Assembly: GCA_902602765.1 (NCBI GenBank)
Contig: CACKSH010000003.1
Span: 1 to 64,000, forward strand
Direction of reading: 5' to 3'
DNA length: 64,000 nucleotides
Source of the DNA: Paracoccaceae bacterium
GTDB lineage: Bacteria; Pseudomonadota; Alphaproteobacteria; Rhodobacterales; Rhodobacteraceae
Positions 46,679-55,991 of the stretch are shown here, one piece after another. Positions within the stretch are counted from its first letter, which is position 1, and each line of letters opens with the position of its first letter. The notes beneath the pieces are model-generated. The model saw only the letters and a program-made list of their open reading frames with translations. It made no database searches and was not told the DNA's origin. The position numbers and the translations under genes were made by a program.

Positions 46679-46888
46679 CTAACCCTCTGATGAGGCGAGC
46701 TCATTTTTTAGTGCGCGCGTGTATGCGATCCTCGCCGTATCTGCTACAGCTAACTCATTCTGAAGTTGCTGCAACTGAATGTCTACGAATTGTAGGTTGC
46801 CTAGTTGGGCAATCGCATTTTCGCTAAGCTCGCTGCGCTTATATTCCGCACCGTCAATAGTAACCGTGTCCTCTTTCTTCTTTGCCAT
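46679..46888 (-). CDS. small paralogous protein, first of a tandem triplet (resembles DUF6447)
   Basis: 69 aa, starting MAKKKEDTVTIDGAEYKRSE, with AIAQLGNLQFVDIQLQQLQNEL and TARIAYTRALKNEL. The helical part is heptad-like and could form a coiled coil with its paralogs. AAAGGGAG lies before the ATG. It is the first gene of the leftward triplet placed between the giant surface protein and the M10 protease, so a role tied to those exported proteins is possible but unproven. Confidence 0.75.
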   Translation of the reverse strand: MAKKKEDTVTIDGAEYKRSELSENAIAQLGNLQFVDIQLQQLQNELAVADTARIAYTRALKNELASSEG

Positions 46889-47242
46889 TAATAAACTCCC
46901 TTTGTTTATGGATATAGTAAAGGCGCCCTATTTAAAAGATAAATTTTAAGTGATACTGATAACACGCAGTACACTTGGCTGGTGGAGAATATAGTTATGT
47001 AGATGATAAAATTGACCTCTTTGTGGAGTTTTATAGCAAAAAAAGCGAGCGATTGATCTGCAATGCATGACCTTATTGCTGCCTACCAAATTTACAACGT
47101 GTCTCCAAAGCCTGTTTGAAAAGCTAATAATATCGCACAATCTGAAAATCGATACTTGATCAATTGCGCGAAGTTGTTAGCTATTTAATTCAGAGGATTA
47201 ATATACTCAGTAAAGCGTAAATCTATTAGGCAGTATATAAAA
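46889..47242. other. divergent intergenic region
   Basis: About 354 bp between the small-protein triplet and the M10 protease gene. It must contain both promoters. A 64-codon leftward frame (46946-47140) is Cys/His-rich without a ribosome site and is not called. No clear -35/-10 pair stands out. Confidence 0.45.
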
Positions 47243-48976
47243 GTGTCGCAAACGGAATTAAAATTGACATACGATAGATCTTATTTCGGCATTTCTTGCC
47301 ATGGCAACATTCGTTCGGTGTATCGATTAAAAACGGTAAAAACAGGTTATTATGTTAACTCAAACTTGTCCTTAATTTCTCTTTTCTTGATTTCAGGATG
47401 CGGCGGTTCAAGTGGAACAGACAGCACGCAGTCGGTGCCTTTTATTGGGCTAATTGGTACCTACAAACCGCTAGAGCCCAACTTCGTCGAACCGGTTGGT
47501 CAAGATCAATATTTTCATCAATTAAAACCAGCACTCATATCCCCATACTGGGTTGATGCACTGATCATGGATAAAGCAGATCAGGAGTTGTCTTTAATTC
47601 TTCCGGAAGATGAAAATGAGTTAAAGTTTAGTTTTCCGGAATTACGGCCTTCTTATTTACATTCCGCTATATCCGGCTGGGGGACGGCCAGCGACTTAAT
47701 GAAAGAAGCAAGTCGTGAAATATTCGACAATATTAACAAAATTTTAGATGTTGTTATAACGGAAACTAGTGACCCATCTTTTTCAAACGTAATTGCAATT
47801 TCAAAAAGTACTCAGACAACTACATCTGGGTTAAGTTATTTTCCAAATAGCTCATTCCTGATTGGTTCTGACGTATTTATTGATGAAGATTTTACAGGTC
47901 CGGAATTTATTTCTCGCACATATACAAATTTAGAATATGAAATATTACTACATGAAATTGGTCATGCTCTGGGGCTCAAGCATCCGTTTGAGGCTGATCG
48001 AAATAATAAATCGATCCTGTCAATTATAGAGGATAATTCCAAATGGACAGCCATGACCTATACCCTCGAAAGTATCGAAACCTTTAGTGGAGAGTTTCGG
48101 CCGTTAGATTTATTAGCTTTGGCAAGGCTTTATGGCGTGAACAGTGAATACAATAAGGAAGATAATGTTTATAAATTTTCTGCCGACGAGTTTACATTTA
48201 TCATTGATGGTGCAGGTACAGATACAATTTCTGCACAAGGATCGGTAGAAGATGTTTATCTTGATTTGAGACCTGCTTCACATAGCTACGTTGGAGAAAT
48301 GGCAGAACATATCACAAAATCGAACCAGCTAACTATCTCACATCACTCAAAGATTGAAAATGTCTTTACCGGAGATGGTAACGACTACGTTATTGCAAAT
48401 GAGCAAAACAATATAATAGTTACAGGCTCCGGTAATGATCAAATATTTCTGGGTGAAGGTAGTGACATCGTAGATCCCGGTATTGGAGATGACATAATTG
48501 ATTTTTCTGAATCAAGTCAGGCTAAAGATATGATTATTATTGATACCATAAAAGGCGGAATTGATACCGTTTATGGATTTTCACAAGGTCGTGATGGTGA
48601 CATCATTTATTTGAAGAATTTAAGCGATAATATCTATGACCTTCTACCTGTAATCTCAATTGATGATGTGCCAATAGGTTATATATCTACCCATATTATT
48701 AGAATTGTGGGAGAAGACCTAGATAGTGATGAGAGCATCAAAAACGCTTTTTCTGATGGTGGCCGAGCGAGTAAGTTAGAAATTATTGACGATTCTAATC
48801 TAATTGTGCTGGCAGCAGAATCTCAAGAAACTGGTTCTGATCAACACTTATATTGTATAACTATAAAAGATAATAATCTTGCGGTTGATAAACTTGCATT
48901 ATTTTTGGGCGACTACTTAGATATAGACACTTGGGTACAGGATAACTTTTCTATTAACGAAAATCTAATAGCCTGA
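47243..48976 (+). CDS. M10 (serralysin-like) zinc metalloprotease with RTX repeats and N-terminal lipobox
   Basis: 577 aa. The zinc site HEIGHALGLKHP (HExxHxxGxxH) lies at about 237-248, with a Met-turn SKWTAMTYT near 265-273. These define the metzincin M10 family. RTX repeats follow (FTGDGNDYVIANEQNN, VTGSGNDQIFLGEG, ~373-415), typical of calcium-folded type I substrates. Residues ~42-53 are hydrophobic and end in LISGC, again a lipobox with Cys53, followed by GGSSG. The start is GTG with a weak ribosome site. No in-frame ATG exists for about 110 residues. Probably a surface protease. The TPR genes follow closely. Confidence 0.85.
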   Translation: MSQTELKLTYDRSYFGISCHGNIRSVYRLKTVKTGYYVNSNLSLISLFLISGCGGSSGTDSTQSVPFIGLIGTYKPLEPNFVEPVGQDQYFHQLKPALISPYWVDALIMDKADQELSLILPEDENELKFSFPELRPSYLHSAISGWGTASDLMKEASREIFDNINKILDVVITETSDPSFSNVIAISKSTQTTTSGLSYFPNSSFLIGSDVFIDEDFTGPEFISRTYTNLEYEILLHEIGHALGLKHPFEADRNNKSILSIIEDNSKWTAMTYTLESIETFSGEFRPLDLLALARLYGVNSEYNKEDNVYKFSADEFTFIIDGAGTDTISAQGSVEDVYLDLRPASHSYVGEMAEHITKSNQLTISHHSKIENVFTGDGNDYVIANEQNNIIVTGSGNDQIFLGEGSDIVDPGIGDDIIDFSESSQAKDMIIIDTIKGGIDTVYGFSQGRDGDIIYLKNLSDNIYDLLPVISIDDVPIGYISTHIIRIVGEDLDSDESIKNAFSDGGRASKLEIIDDSNLIVLAAESQETGSDQHLYCITIKDNNLAVDKLALFLGDYLDIDTWVQDNFSINENLIA

Positions 48977-49013
48977 CTTTTCAACATTATACTAATTTGG
49001 ATCAGTGTTTCAA

Positions 49014-51233
49014 ATGGAACTTACTCTAGATCAAGCTCTAAAAAAAGGCATCGCCGCCCACAAAGCAGGAAAAGCTGTAGAAGCGGAACGTTTTTACAAA
49101 GCTATTCTGAACGTGAACAAACATCATCCTGAAGCTAATCACAATTTAGGTATTTTAGCTTTTGAAGTTGGAAAGGTCGAGGCAGCTATTCCATTTTTCA
49201 AAACAGCAATAGCGGCCAATCCGAAAATTGAGCAATTCTGGATTAGCTATATAAATGTTCTAATTCATGTTGGTCGTTTAGATGAAGCTGAAGAAGTAGC
49301 TGCTAAGGCCATGAATAACGAGATAAAAACAGATGCGCTTATCAAGCTGGCACAGAGGCTCTTAATAAAAGAAGATGGAGAATCCCCAAATTCACAAAAA
49401 TCTATAATTAATCAAGCAATTGATTTTAGAGACGTTGGAAAATTTGAAGAAGCAATAGAATTACTAAAAAATGGGATTAAAGAGTTTCCAAATATCTCAA
49501 GCTTACATGCAATGCTTGCACATTGCCACCTTCTTAATGATGAGGTTGGTCATGCTACTAGTCATCTTGAAAAAGCAAAAAAAATTGATCCAAACTCCTC
49601 TTTAGTTCAATGGAATACGATCCGATTATTGGTTAAAAATAAAAATTTTAAGATTGCTCTAGAAATGGCAAGGGAAGGGAATAAAAACTTTCCAGAAGAT
49701 ACTGAGGGTATGGCAATTCTTGCTTCATGTCTCAGATTAAATGGTTACACCGATGAGTGTTTTGAAATATTAAATAAGATCATTATTTCAAATCCATATT
49801 ATGCGGAGGCATTGATTGACAGAGCGCTGTTATGGTTATCCCAAAATAACAAGTCGCGAGCTATTTCTGATTTAGATCGAGCGTATAAGGCTAAGCCGCA
49901 TATCAAACAAATTTGGGATCTACTCGTTGGGTTAAAAGTGGCATCAGAAGACTTCGAGGGTGCCGTTAAAGTTTTAGAACAGATGTTGGAATTTCACTCA
50001 AATGATGAAAAAATATATAAAAATTTGGCTTATTGTTATCAAAAATTAGAGAAATTTGACCTAGCACTAGACGCTTATACGAAAGTGATAAATCTTGAAT
50101 CTGGCTCTGCTGAAACGTACAACAACATGGGTGTGCTACTTAAAAATCAACGCCAGTTAGATAATGCAATAGATGCTTATAAAAAAGCAGTTTCAATAAA
50201 TCCTGATTTTGCTGAGGCTTTTAATAACTTAGCTAATGCGTTCAAACAAAAAGGTAAATTAAAAGAGGCCATAAAATCTTACACTAACGCAATTGAAAGC
50301 AAACCAAATTACTCAAATGCGATAGAAAATTTATTTACTATCAAGGTGCAATTATTAAATTCTGGTATTAACCCAGAATTTTTCTATGTTCTAAAAAATC
50401 AGGACTTGATAAATATGCCCAAGCACCAAATCTTACAGGCAATAAGTGCTTTTATTATGGCGGATAGGGAACTATGTCGCAAAAAACTTGAAAGTTATAA
50501 TAATTATAATCCAGAAGCTATTGTTAGCCTTCCTTCCAGAGACAAATTGTTTTGTGCCGCCTACCAAAACTTTTTGGGTAAGTTAATTGAGCAGTTTATT
50601 GAGAAACCTGCTTCTTCTAACGAAGATAACTTTGTGTACCATTTAGGAGAGAGCCATTGTTTAAGTTATTCTAATCATTACATAAACATAAATGGTTCTA
50701 TTCACAAAGTATTACCAATGATAACATTTGGTGCAAAAGCATTTCATTTCTCCCAAGAAGGAGAAAATGAATTTAAAGCTATTACTATGGCTAATTTTCA
50801 AGCTATTCCCGAGAAATCAGAAGTTTTTATTTCCTTTGGTGAAATTGACTGTCGTTTTAATGAAGGTTTTCTTTTAGCAGTTGGGAGGCATAAGAAATCT
50901 TTGCAAGATCTTATATTAGATACGGTTAATGGTTACTTAAAATGGTTTGCTAAACAAAACTCTTCGTACGGTCATAATTTACACATATTTAATGTACCGG
51001 CACCGTTATTTGATAAAGAATTAAGTAATGACGTGAATTTAAAAGTCGCAAAGGTAGTAGCACTTTTTAATACCATACTTTCAAAGAGTGTAGATATTTA
51101 TGGCTTCAGGTTAATTGATACTTTTCAGTTCACCAGTGATAAAAATGGGTTTTCAAATAAGATTTTCCATATAGATAAGAGGCATCTCAGTTCAAAGGCG
51201 ATAAAAGAAATAGAAAATCAGTTAATATTATAA
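49014..51233 (+). CDS. TPR protein with C-terminal SGNH-hydrolase-like domain
   Basis: 739 aa, no signal peptide. The N-terminal ~100 residues (MELTLDQALKKGIAAHKAGK...) are shared with the next two genes. About ten TPR units run to ~residue 440 (e.g. GSAETYNNMGVLLKNQRQLD). Residues ~540-739 resemble an SGNH fold: YHLGESHCLSYSNH as a GDS-like block, ISFGEIDCRF, and a terminal IDKRHLS as the Asp-x-x-His block. The substrate is unknown, and esterase or glycan-modifying roles fit this fold. ATG 49014 is chosen over GTG 49005 by alignment with the paralogs. Confidence 0.75.
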   Translation: MELTLDQALKKGIAAHKAGKAVEAERFYKAILNVNKHHPEANHNLGILAFEVGKVEAAIPFFKTAIAANPKIEQFWISYINVLIHVGRLDEAEEVAAKAMNNEIKTDALIKLAQRLLIKEDGESPNSQKSIINQAIDFRDVGKFEEAIELLKNGIKEFPNISSLHAMLAHCHLLNDEVGHATSHLEKAKKIDPNSSLVQWNTIRLLVKNKNFKIALEMAREGNKNFPEDTEGMAILASCLRLNGYTDECFEILNKIIISNPYYAEALIDRALLWLSQNNKSRAISDLDRAYKAKPHIKQIWDLLVGLKVASEDFEGAVKVLEQMLEFHSNDEKIYKNLAYCYQKLEKFDLALDAYTKVINLESGSAETYNNMGVLLKNQRQLDNAIDAYKKAVSINPDFAEAFNNLANAFKQKGKLKEAIKSYTNAIESKPNYSNAIENLFTIKVQLLNSGINPEFFYVLKNQDLINMPKHQILQAISAFIMADRELCRKKLESYNNYNPEAIVSLPSRDKLFCAAYQNFLGKLIEQFIEKPASSNEDNFVYHLGESHCLSYSNHYININGSIHKVLPMITFGAKAFHFSQEGENEFKAITMANFQAIPEKSEVFISFGEIDCRFNEGFLLAVGRHKKSLQDLILDTVNGYLKWFAKQNSSYGHNLHIFNVPAPLFDKELSNDVNLKVAKVVALFNTILSKSVDIYGFRLIDTFQFTSDKNGFSNKIFHIDKRHLSSKAIKEIENQLIL

Positions 51234-51483
51234 ATTAATTTGTACTTCTAGAAATTACCTTTGATGTCTCAGTTGTTGTAGTGATGGCTTAATTACATTA
51301 ACCTGAAGTTGATAAACATATGTATTATCTAAGAAAAAATGGGAAAACTATTTATGTGGATCAAATTATAGTTTTTTGGAAACTACTTTGATTTATGCAA
51401 AGGGGATATGGGATAATTTTTTATAAATAAATATTTAATAGCATAGTTTAACTAATATTTTTACCTGGGACGATTTTAATTAA

Positions 51484-53682
51484 ATGGAAATTACACTGGA
51501 CCAAGCATTAGCTCAGGGCATTGAGGCGCATAAAGCTGGAAAGGTTGAAGAAGCGGATAAAATCTATACAGCGATATTAAAGGTCCAACCGCGCCACCCA
51601 GACGCTAATCATAATTTGGGAATACTCGCAGTTGGTATTGGGAAAGTCCGGGAGGCTCTCCCGTTTTTACAAACTGCGGTCCAAGCAGGTCCTAAAATAA
51701 AGCAATACTGGCAGAGTTATATTTGGGCACTTATAAAGCTAAATAAAATAGATGATGCAAAAAGTATCTTCGAGAAGGGACAGCTTAATGGCATTGATCT
51801 GGACAAATTTGATAAGCTAAGGCATGAACCTGTATTGATTAAGCCAACCAATGAAGCAGTATTAAATTATAAAAATCCTTCGAAAGATGAGCTTCGGTTG
51901 CTGATTGATTTATATAATCAGGGAAAATTAAAAAGGCTTTCAAATGAAACTTTTTTATTGTTAAAAAGTTTTCCCAACTCCGAACAATTATATAATATCG
52001 AGGGTTCTTCTAATCTAAGGCTTGGAATGTATAAAGAAGCCATTGCGAGTTATAAAAAAGCACTAGATATTGCACCTGATTATGTTGAGGCTCTCAATAA
52101 TATGGGAGCAGCCTATCATGAGCTCGGCAAATTGGAAGAAGCCCTGAATGCATTTAAACAAGCGATTTCCATAAAGCCTGATTATGCTGATGCTTATTAT
52201 AACATGGGTCGTTCACTATATGTGAAGCAAAACCTTCCCGAGGCGGTAAATTCTTACAATAAAACAATTTCTATTAAGCCTAAGTATCCAGAGGCTCATT
52301 ATAATATGGGCAATGCAATAAAAGACCAAGGCAAGCTGGAGGAAGCTATTCATGCATATAAAGAAGCGATTTCTATTAAGCCTAAGTATCCAGAGGCTCA
52401 TAATAATATGGGCAATGCATTAAAAGACCAAGGCAAGCTGGAGGAAGCTATTCATGCATATAAAGAAGCGATTTCTATTAAGCCTGATTACGTACATGCA
52501 TGGTCAAATGGTGCTGAGATTTTTGAAAAATGGAATAAGATAGACGATCTAGCATTATGGCTTGAAAATGCAGTTCAAAATTTCAAAGCAGTACCACCAG
52601 AGATAAGATATCATCAAGCTAAATTTCTATGGAGAAAACACAAAATTGACCAAGCATATGAGATACTTGAAGTACTTGATCCTAAGAGTTTTACGAATGT
52701 TTTAGAGAGAGAGTATTATAGTTTAAAAGCAAAATGCATGGAGAAATTACAGGATTTTGATAAGGCTTTCAGATGTTATGAATACATGAATTCAATTACA
52801 AAAAAATCTTCTACTTATATGAAGTCAAATCCCCAAGAATACTTTAAAGTCTGTGTGGATAACCTAAACAAACTGAAATCAAGTCAGCGATTTAATTTTC
52901 CAGCCTCCACCAGAAATGTGCTTGAGTTTACTCCTTGTTTTCTTGTTGGCTTCCCCCGATCAGGGACCACTTTGTTGGACACAATACTCAGGTCTCATTC
53001 GAAAATTGTTGTTGCAGAAGAAAAGCCTAATCTGTTTGCGGCAAGAAAACTGCTTAAAAATAAAGGTTTTTCTGATCCAATTAATCAAATGTTACCAGAA
53101 AAATTCATAAATGATGCCAGAAAGGCTTTTGAAGTAGAATTTAAAAAAAATTTAGATGGTCAGAAACAAGCATCTGTTTTTATAGATAAGCTTCCACTCA
53201 ACATCCTGCAAGCGCCCTTGATACAACAGCTGTATCCCCGCGCAAAATTTATATTGGCTTTGCGGCACCCTATGGATACAATTTTAAGTTGCTGGATGCA
53301 GAATTTTGAACTTAACTCGGCAATGGCAAATATGGTTGATCTCGATCAGATTGTAAAATTTTATTGCATTGTAATGGAAAGTTTTAAAATTTGTAGAACG
53401 AAATACAATCTAAGAGTATTTGATATAAAATACGAGGATCTAGTGGACAGTTTTACTGATGAAACGTCAAGGCGTCTGGAGTTTCTGGATTTGGTCTGGG
53501 AGCCTAGAATAAAAAATTATAGGGAAATAGCTATAAAGAGGGGGCGCATTAATACTCCTAGTTATTCGCAGGTTGTTCAACCAGTATACCAAGATGCAAA
53601 GTTTAGGTGGCTTAAGTATGAGAAGCATTTGGGCAAGTATACCGATGAGATAGCCCCTTGGGTTAATGAATTTGGATATTAG
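51484..53682 (+). CDS. TPR-sulfotransferase fusion protein (copy 1)
   Basis: 732 aa. The N-terminal shared module (MEITLDQALAQGIEAHKAGK) is followed by TPRs to ~residue 345, two of which are near-identical at the DNA level, then a sulfotransferase domain from ~485. The 5'-phosphosulfate loop is in FLVGFPRSGTTLLDTILRSH near 490 and the 3'-phosphate segment in LALRHPMDTILSCW near 592. Such enzymes move sulfate from PAPS to protein or glycan, and the TPRs likely hold the substrate. No signal peptide, so it acts in the cytosol. PAPS-making genes lie 6-9 kb away. Confidence 0.85.
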   Translation: MEITLDQALAQGIEAHKAGKVEEADKIYTAILKVQPRHPDANHNLGILAVGIGKVREALPFLQTAVQAGPKIKQYWQSYIWALIKLNKIDDAKSIFEKGQLNGIDLDKFDKLRHEPVLIKPTNEAVLNYKNPSKDELRLLIDLYNQGKLKRLSNETFLLLKSFPNSEQLYNIEGSSNLRLGMYKEAIASYKKALDIAPDYVEALNNMGAAYHELGKLEEALNAFKQAISIKPDYADAYYNMGRSLYVKQNLPEAVNSYNKTISIKPKYPEAHYNMGNAIKDQGKLEEAIHAYKEAISIKPKYPEAHNNMGNALKDQGKLEEAIHAYKEAISIKPDYVHAWSNGAEIFEKWNKIDDLALWLENAVQNFKAVPPEIRYHQAKFLWRKHKIDQAYEILEVLDPKSFTNVLEREYYSLKAKCMEKLQDFDKAFRCYEYMNSITKKSSTYMKSNPQEYFKVCVDNLNKLKSSQRFNFPASTRNVLEFTPCFLVGFPRSGTTLLDTILRSHSKIVVAEEKPNLFAARKLLKNKGFSDPINQMLPEKFINDARKAFEVEFKKNLDGQKQASVFIDKLPLNILQAPLIQQLYPRAKFILALRHPMDTILSCWMQNFELNSAMANMVDLDQIVKFYCIVMESFKICRTKYNLRVFDIKYEDLVDSFTDETSRRLEFLDLVWEPRIKNYREIAIKRGRINTPSYSQVVQPVYQDAKFRWLKYEKHLGKYTDEIAPWVNEFGY
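52267..52485 (+). repeat. 102-bp intragenic tandem duplication in a TPR gene
   Basis: Two consecutive 102-bp units (52267-52368, 52369-52470), one TPR each, differ at only about two positions. A third partial copy follows (52471-52485). Near-identity shows a recent unit duplication or recombination. Confidence 0.9.
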
Positions 53683-53866
53683 ATAAGTTAAGTTAATGTG
53701 TAATTGGAGATATTTTTATGCTCAGGCATACGTATAAGCTATTAATACTAATATAAACTTGTTTTAGGGTTCAAAACGCAGTCACATCATCAATCGATAA
53801 TAATAACTACAAATAAACTTATCTTTGGGATTAATTATATTATTTAAGTGATCAAATATTCAATCA

Positions 53867-55849
53867 ATGGAACTCACGGTAGACGAAGCGTTAAAAAAGG
53901 GTATTGAGGCCCATAAAGCGGGTAAGGCTCAAGAGGCAGACCGTATCTATACAGCTATACTAAAAGCGCAACCAAGACATCCAGACGCTAATTACAATAT
54001 GGGTGTACTTGCAGTTGGTCTCGGAAAAGTTCAAGAGTCCCTTCCATTTTTTAAGAATGCTATAGAAGAAAACTTAGATTCAAAACAGTATTGGCTTAGT
54101 TATATTGGTGCCTTGATAAAGCTAGATCTATTCTCAGAGGCAGTAGCTGTGATTGAGCAGGCTAAAATGAGAGGAGTTGATGACAGTATCTTAAACAAAG
54201 CTATCTTTGCAAAAAACACACCACAAGATCGATTAAACTTTTTATTTGGTTTATATGGTAAGGGGAAAATTCAAGAAACAATATATTATGCTAATAGTTT
54301 TCTGCAGAGCTTTCCCAGCTCTCCATTGCTTTATAATATTATTGGCATAGCAAATCAGGGTTTAGGAAGATTGGCTCATGCTGAAATTTCTTATCAGAAA
54401 GCACTTTCCATTAAACCCGATTATGATGATGCTTATAATAATTTAGGTGTTTGTCTTCAGGGGCAAGAAAGATTAGGCGACGCGCTCGATGCCTATAATA
54501 AAGCTATTTCTATCAATCCTGATTATGCCGAAGCTCATAATAACAAGGGCAATGTTTATCAAGAACAAGGTAAATTCGAAGATGCAGTAGAGGCATACAG
54601 TAAAGCAATCTCGATCAAGCCTGATTACGCGGATGCCTTCAATAATCTTGGAAATGCGTTAAGTGACCAGGGCAAACCAGTAGATGCAATTGAAGCATAT
54701 AAAAATGCAATCTCTATTAAACCTTATTACCCCGAGGCTTATAATAATATGGGTATCGCTCTAAAGAATCTTGGTAAGCTCAAAAAGGCCGTTGAAGTTT
54801 TTAACAAGGCGATCTCCATCAATCCATCATATGGTGAAGCACATCGAAATATAAGTCTGATTAAAAAATACAAGAGTTCAAGCCCTCATTTCAATACAGT
54901 CAAAATACTTTTTAAGGACTCAGAAATATCTGACGATACCAGATGTCAACTTAGTTTCACACTGGCTAAGATGTATGAAGACCTTGAAGATTTTGGTACT
55001 GCTTTTGAGTATTTGTCTGTGGGTAACGATCTACGTAAGAGGTTACTAAATTACTCAATTGATCAAGACATCAAGCTTTTCGAACAATTAAAAAAGACAC
55101 AACCTAAATTTCAGGCTGATTCGCGAAAAGTCAAAACAAAATCGAATGAAATTTCACCAATTTTTATTATTGGAATGCCCAGATCAGGGACAACACTTGT
55201 TGAACAAATTATATCGTCGCATCCAAGTGTAACTGGAGCAGGAGAATTGAGATATGCCTCTTTATATGGTGCGAGCATGGTTACGGGTGATGCGATTCCA
55301 TGTAATATAAATATTTCTAAATTTAAAAAGAGCTATCTTTTTGAGTTGGCCAAATTATCAAATAATAAACATCTTGTAACAGATAAAATGCCTCAGAATT
55401 TTCGCCTATTACCTTTAATATGCGCAGCATTTCCAAAAGCTAAAATAGTACATGTTCAGCGAGATCCAAAAGCAACTTGCTGGTCAAACTACCGACATTA
55501 TTTTGGCTCAAAGAGTATTGGATTTTGTTATAACCTTGACGATTTAGTTGTATACTACTTGTTATACCGCAATCTTATGCGGTCTTGGCAGCCGTTCTAC
55601 GGTAATCGTATTTATAATTTAAACTATGAAAAACTTACGACTGACCAAGAGAGCCAGACAAAAAACCTGTTAGCATACCTGAATATTAAGTGGGATGAGG
55701 CCTGTTTGTCGCCGCAAGAAAATAATCGTATTGTAAGGACAGCTTCGCAGCAGCAGGTTAGGCGAAAGATTTATAAAGGAAGCTCCAAAAACTGGGAAAA
55801 ATATGAAGGTTTTATTGATGGGGCATTTGATAGATTAAAATCAATATGA
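53867..55849 (+). CDS. TPR-sulfotransferase fusion protein (copy 2)
   Basis: 660 aa. Shared N-terminal module (MELTVDEALKKGIEAHKAGK), TPRs to ~residue 330, then a sulfotransferase domain from ~430 with FIIGMPRSGTTLVEQIISSH near 433 (5'-phosphosulfate loop) and VHVQRDPKATCWSNY near 528. The catalytic part is clearly different from the previous gene's, closer to the type with GAGELRYASL after the loop, so the two enzymes may have different acceptors. No signal peptide. Confidence 0.85.
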   Translation: MELTVDEALKKGIEAHKAGKAQEADRIYTAILKAQPRHPDANYNMGVLAVGLGKVQESLPFFKNAIEENLDSKQYWLSYIGALIKLDLFSEAVAVIEQAKMRGVDDSILNKAIFAKNTPQDRLNFLFGLYGKGKIQETIYYANSFLQSFPSSPLLYNIIGIANQGLGRLAHAEISYQKALSIKPDYDDAYNNLGVCLQGQERLGDALDAYNKAISINPDYAEAHNNKGNVYQEQGKFEDAVEAYSKAISIKPDYADAFNNLGNALSDQGKPVDAIEAYKNAISIKPYYPEAYNNMGIALKNLGKLKKAVEVFNKAISINPSYGEAHRNISLIKKYKSSSPHFNTVKILFKDSEISDDTRCQLSFTLAKMYEDLEDFGTAFEYLSVGNDLRKRLLNYSIDQDIKLFEQLKKTQPKFQADSRKVKTKSNEISPIFIIGMPRSGTTLVEQIISSHPSVTGAGELRYASLYGASMVTGDAIPCNINISKFKKSYLFELAKLSNNKHLVTDKMPQNFRLLPLICAAFPKAKIVHVQRDPKATCWSNYRHYFGSKSIGFCYNLDDLVVYYLLYRNLMRSWQPFYGNRIYNLNYEKLTTDQESQTKNLLAYLNIKWDEACLSPQENNRIVRTASQQQVRRKIYKGSSKNWEKYEGFIDGAFDRLKSI

Positions 55850-55938
55850 AATTTATCTGAAAATAATTAATAAATTGATAATTGAAAAAATACGTAAATA
55901 TCACTTAATGAATAATAGTTTGTTGTTTTTGAAAAACA

Positions 55939-55953
55939 AATCAACAGTTGATT
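55939..55953 (-). terminator. possible weak terminator of the RTX gene
   Basis: AATCAA-CAG-TTGATT, with a TGTTTTTC run on the lower strand, about 40 bp after the RTX stop. The stem is only six A/T-rich pairs. Confidence 0.3.
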
Positions 55954-55991
55954 AATCGAATTGAAAAATCATATCCATGTATTCACCAATT

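Noticed and set aside
46946-47140. 64-codon leftward ORF
   Set aside because: Unusual Cys/His/Tyr composition and no ribosome site. It lies in a divergent promoter region.
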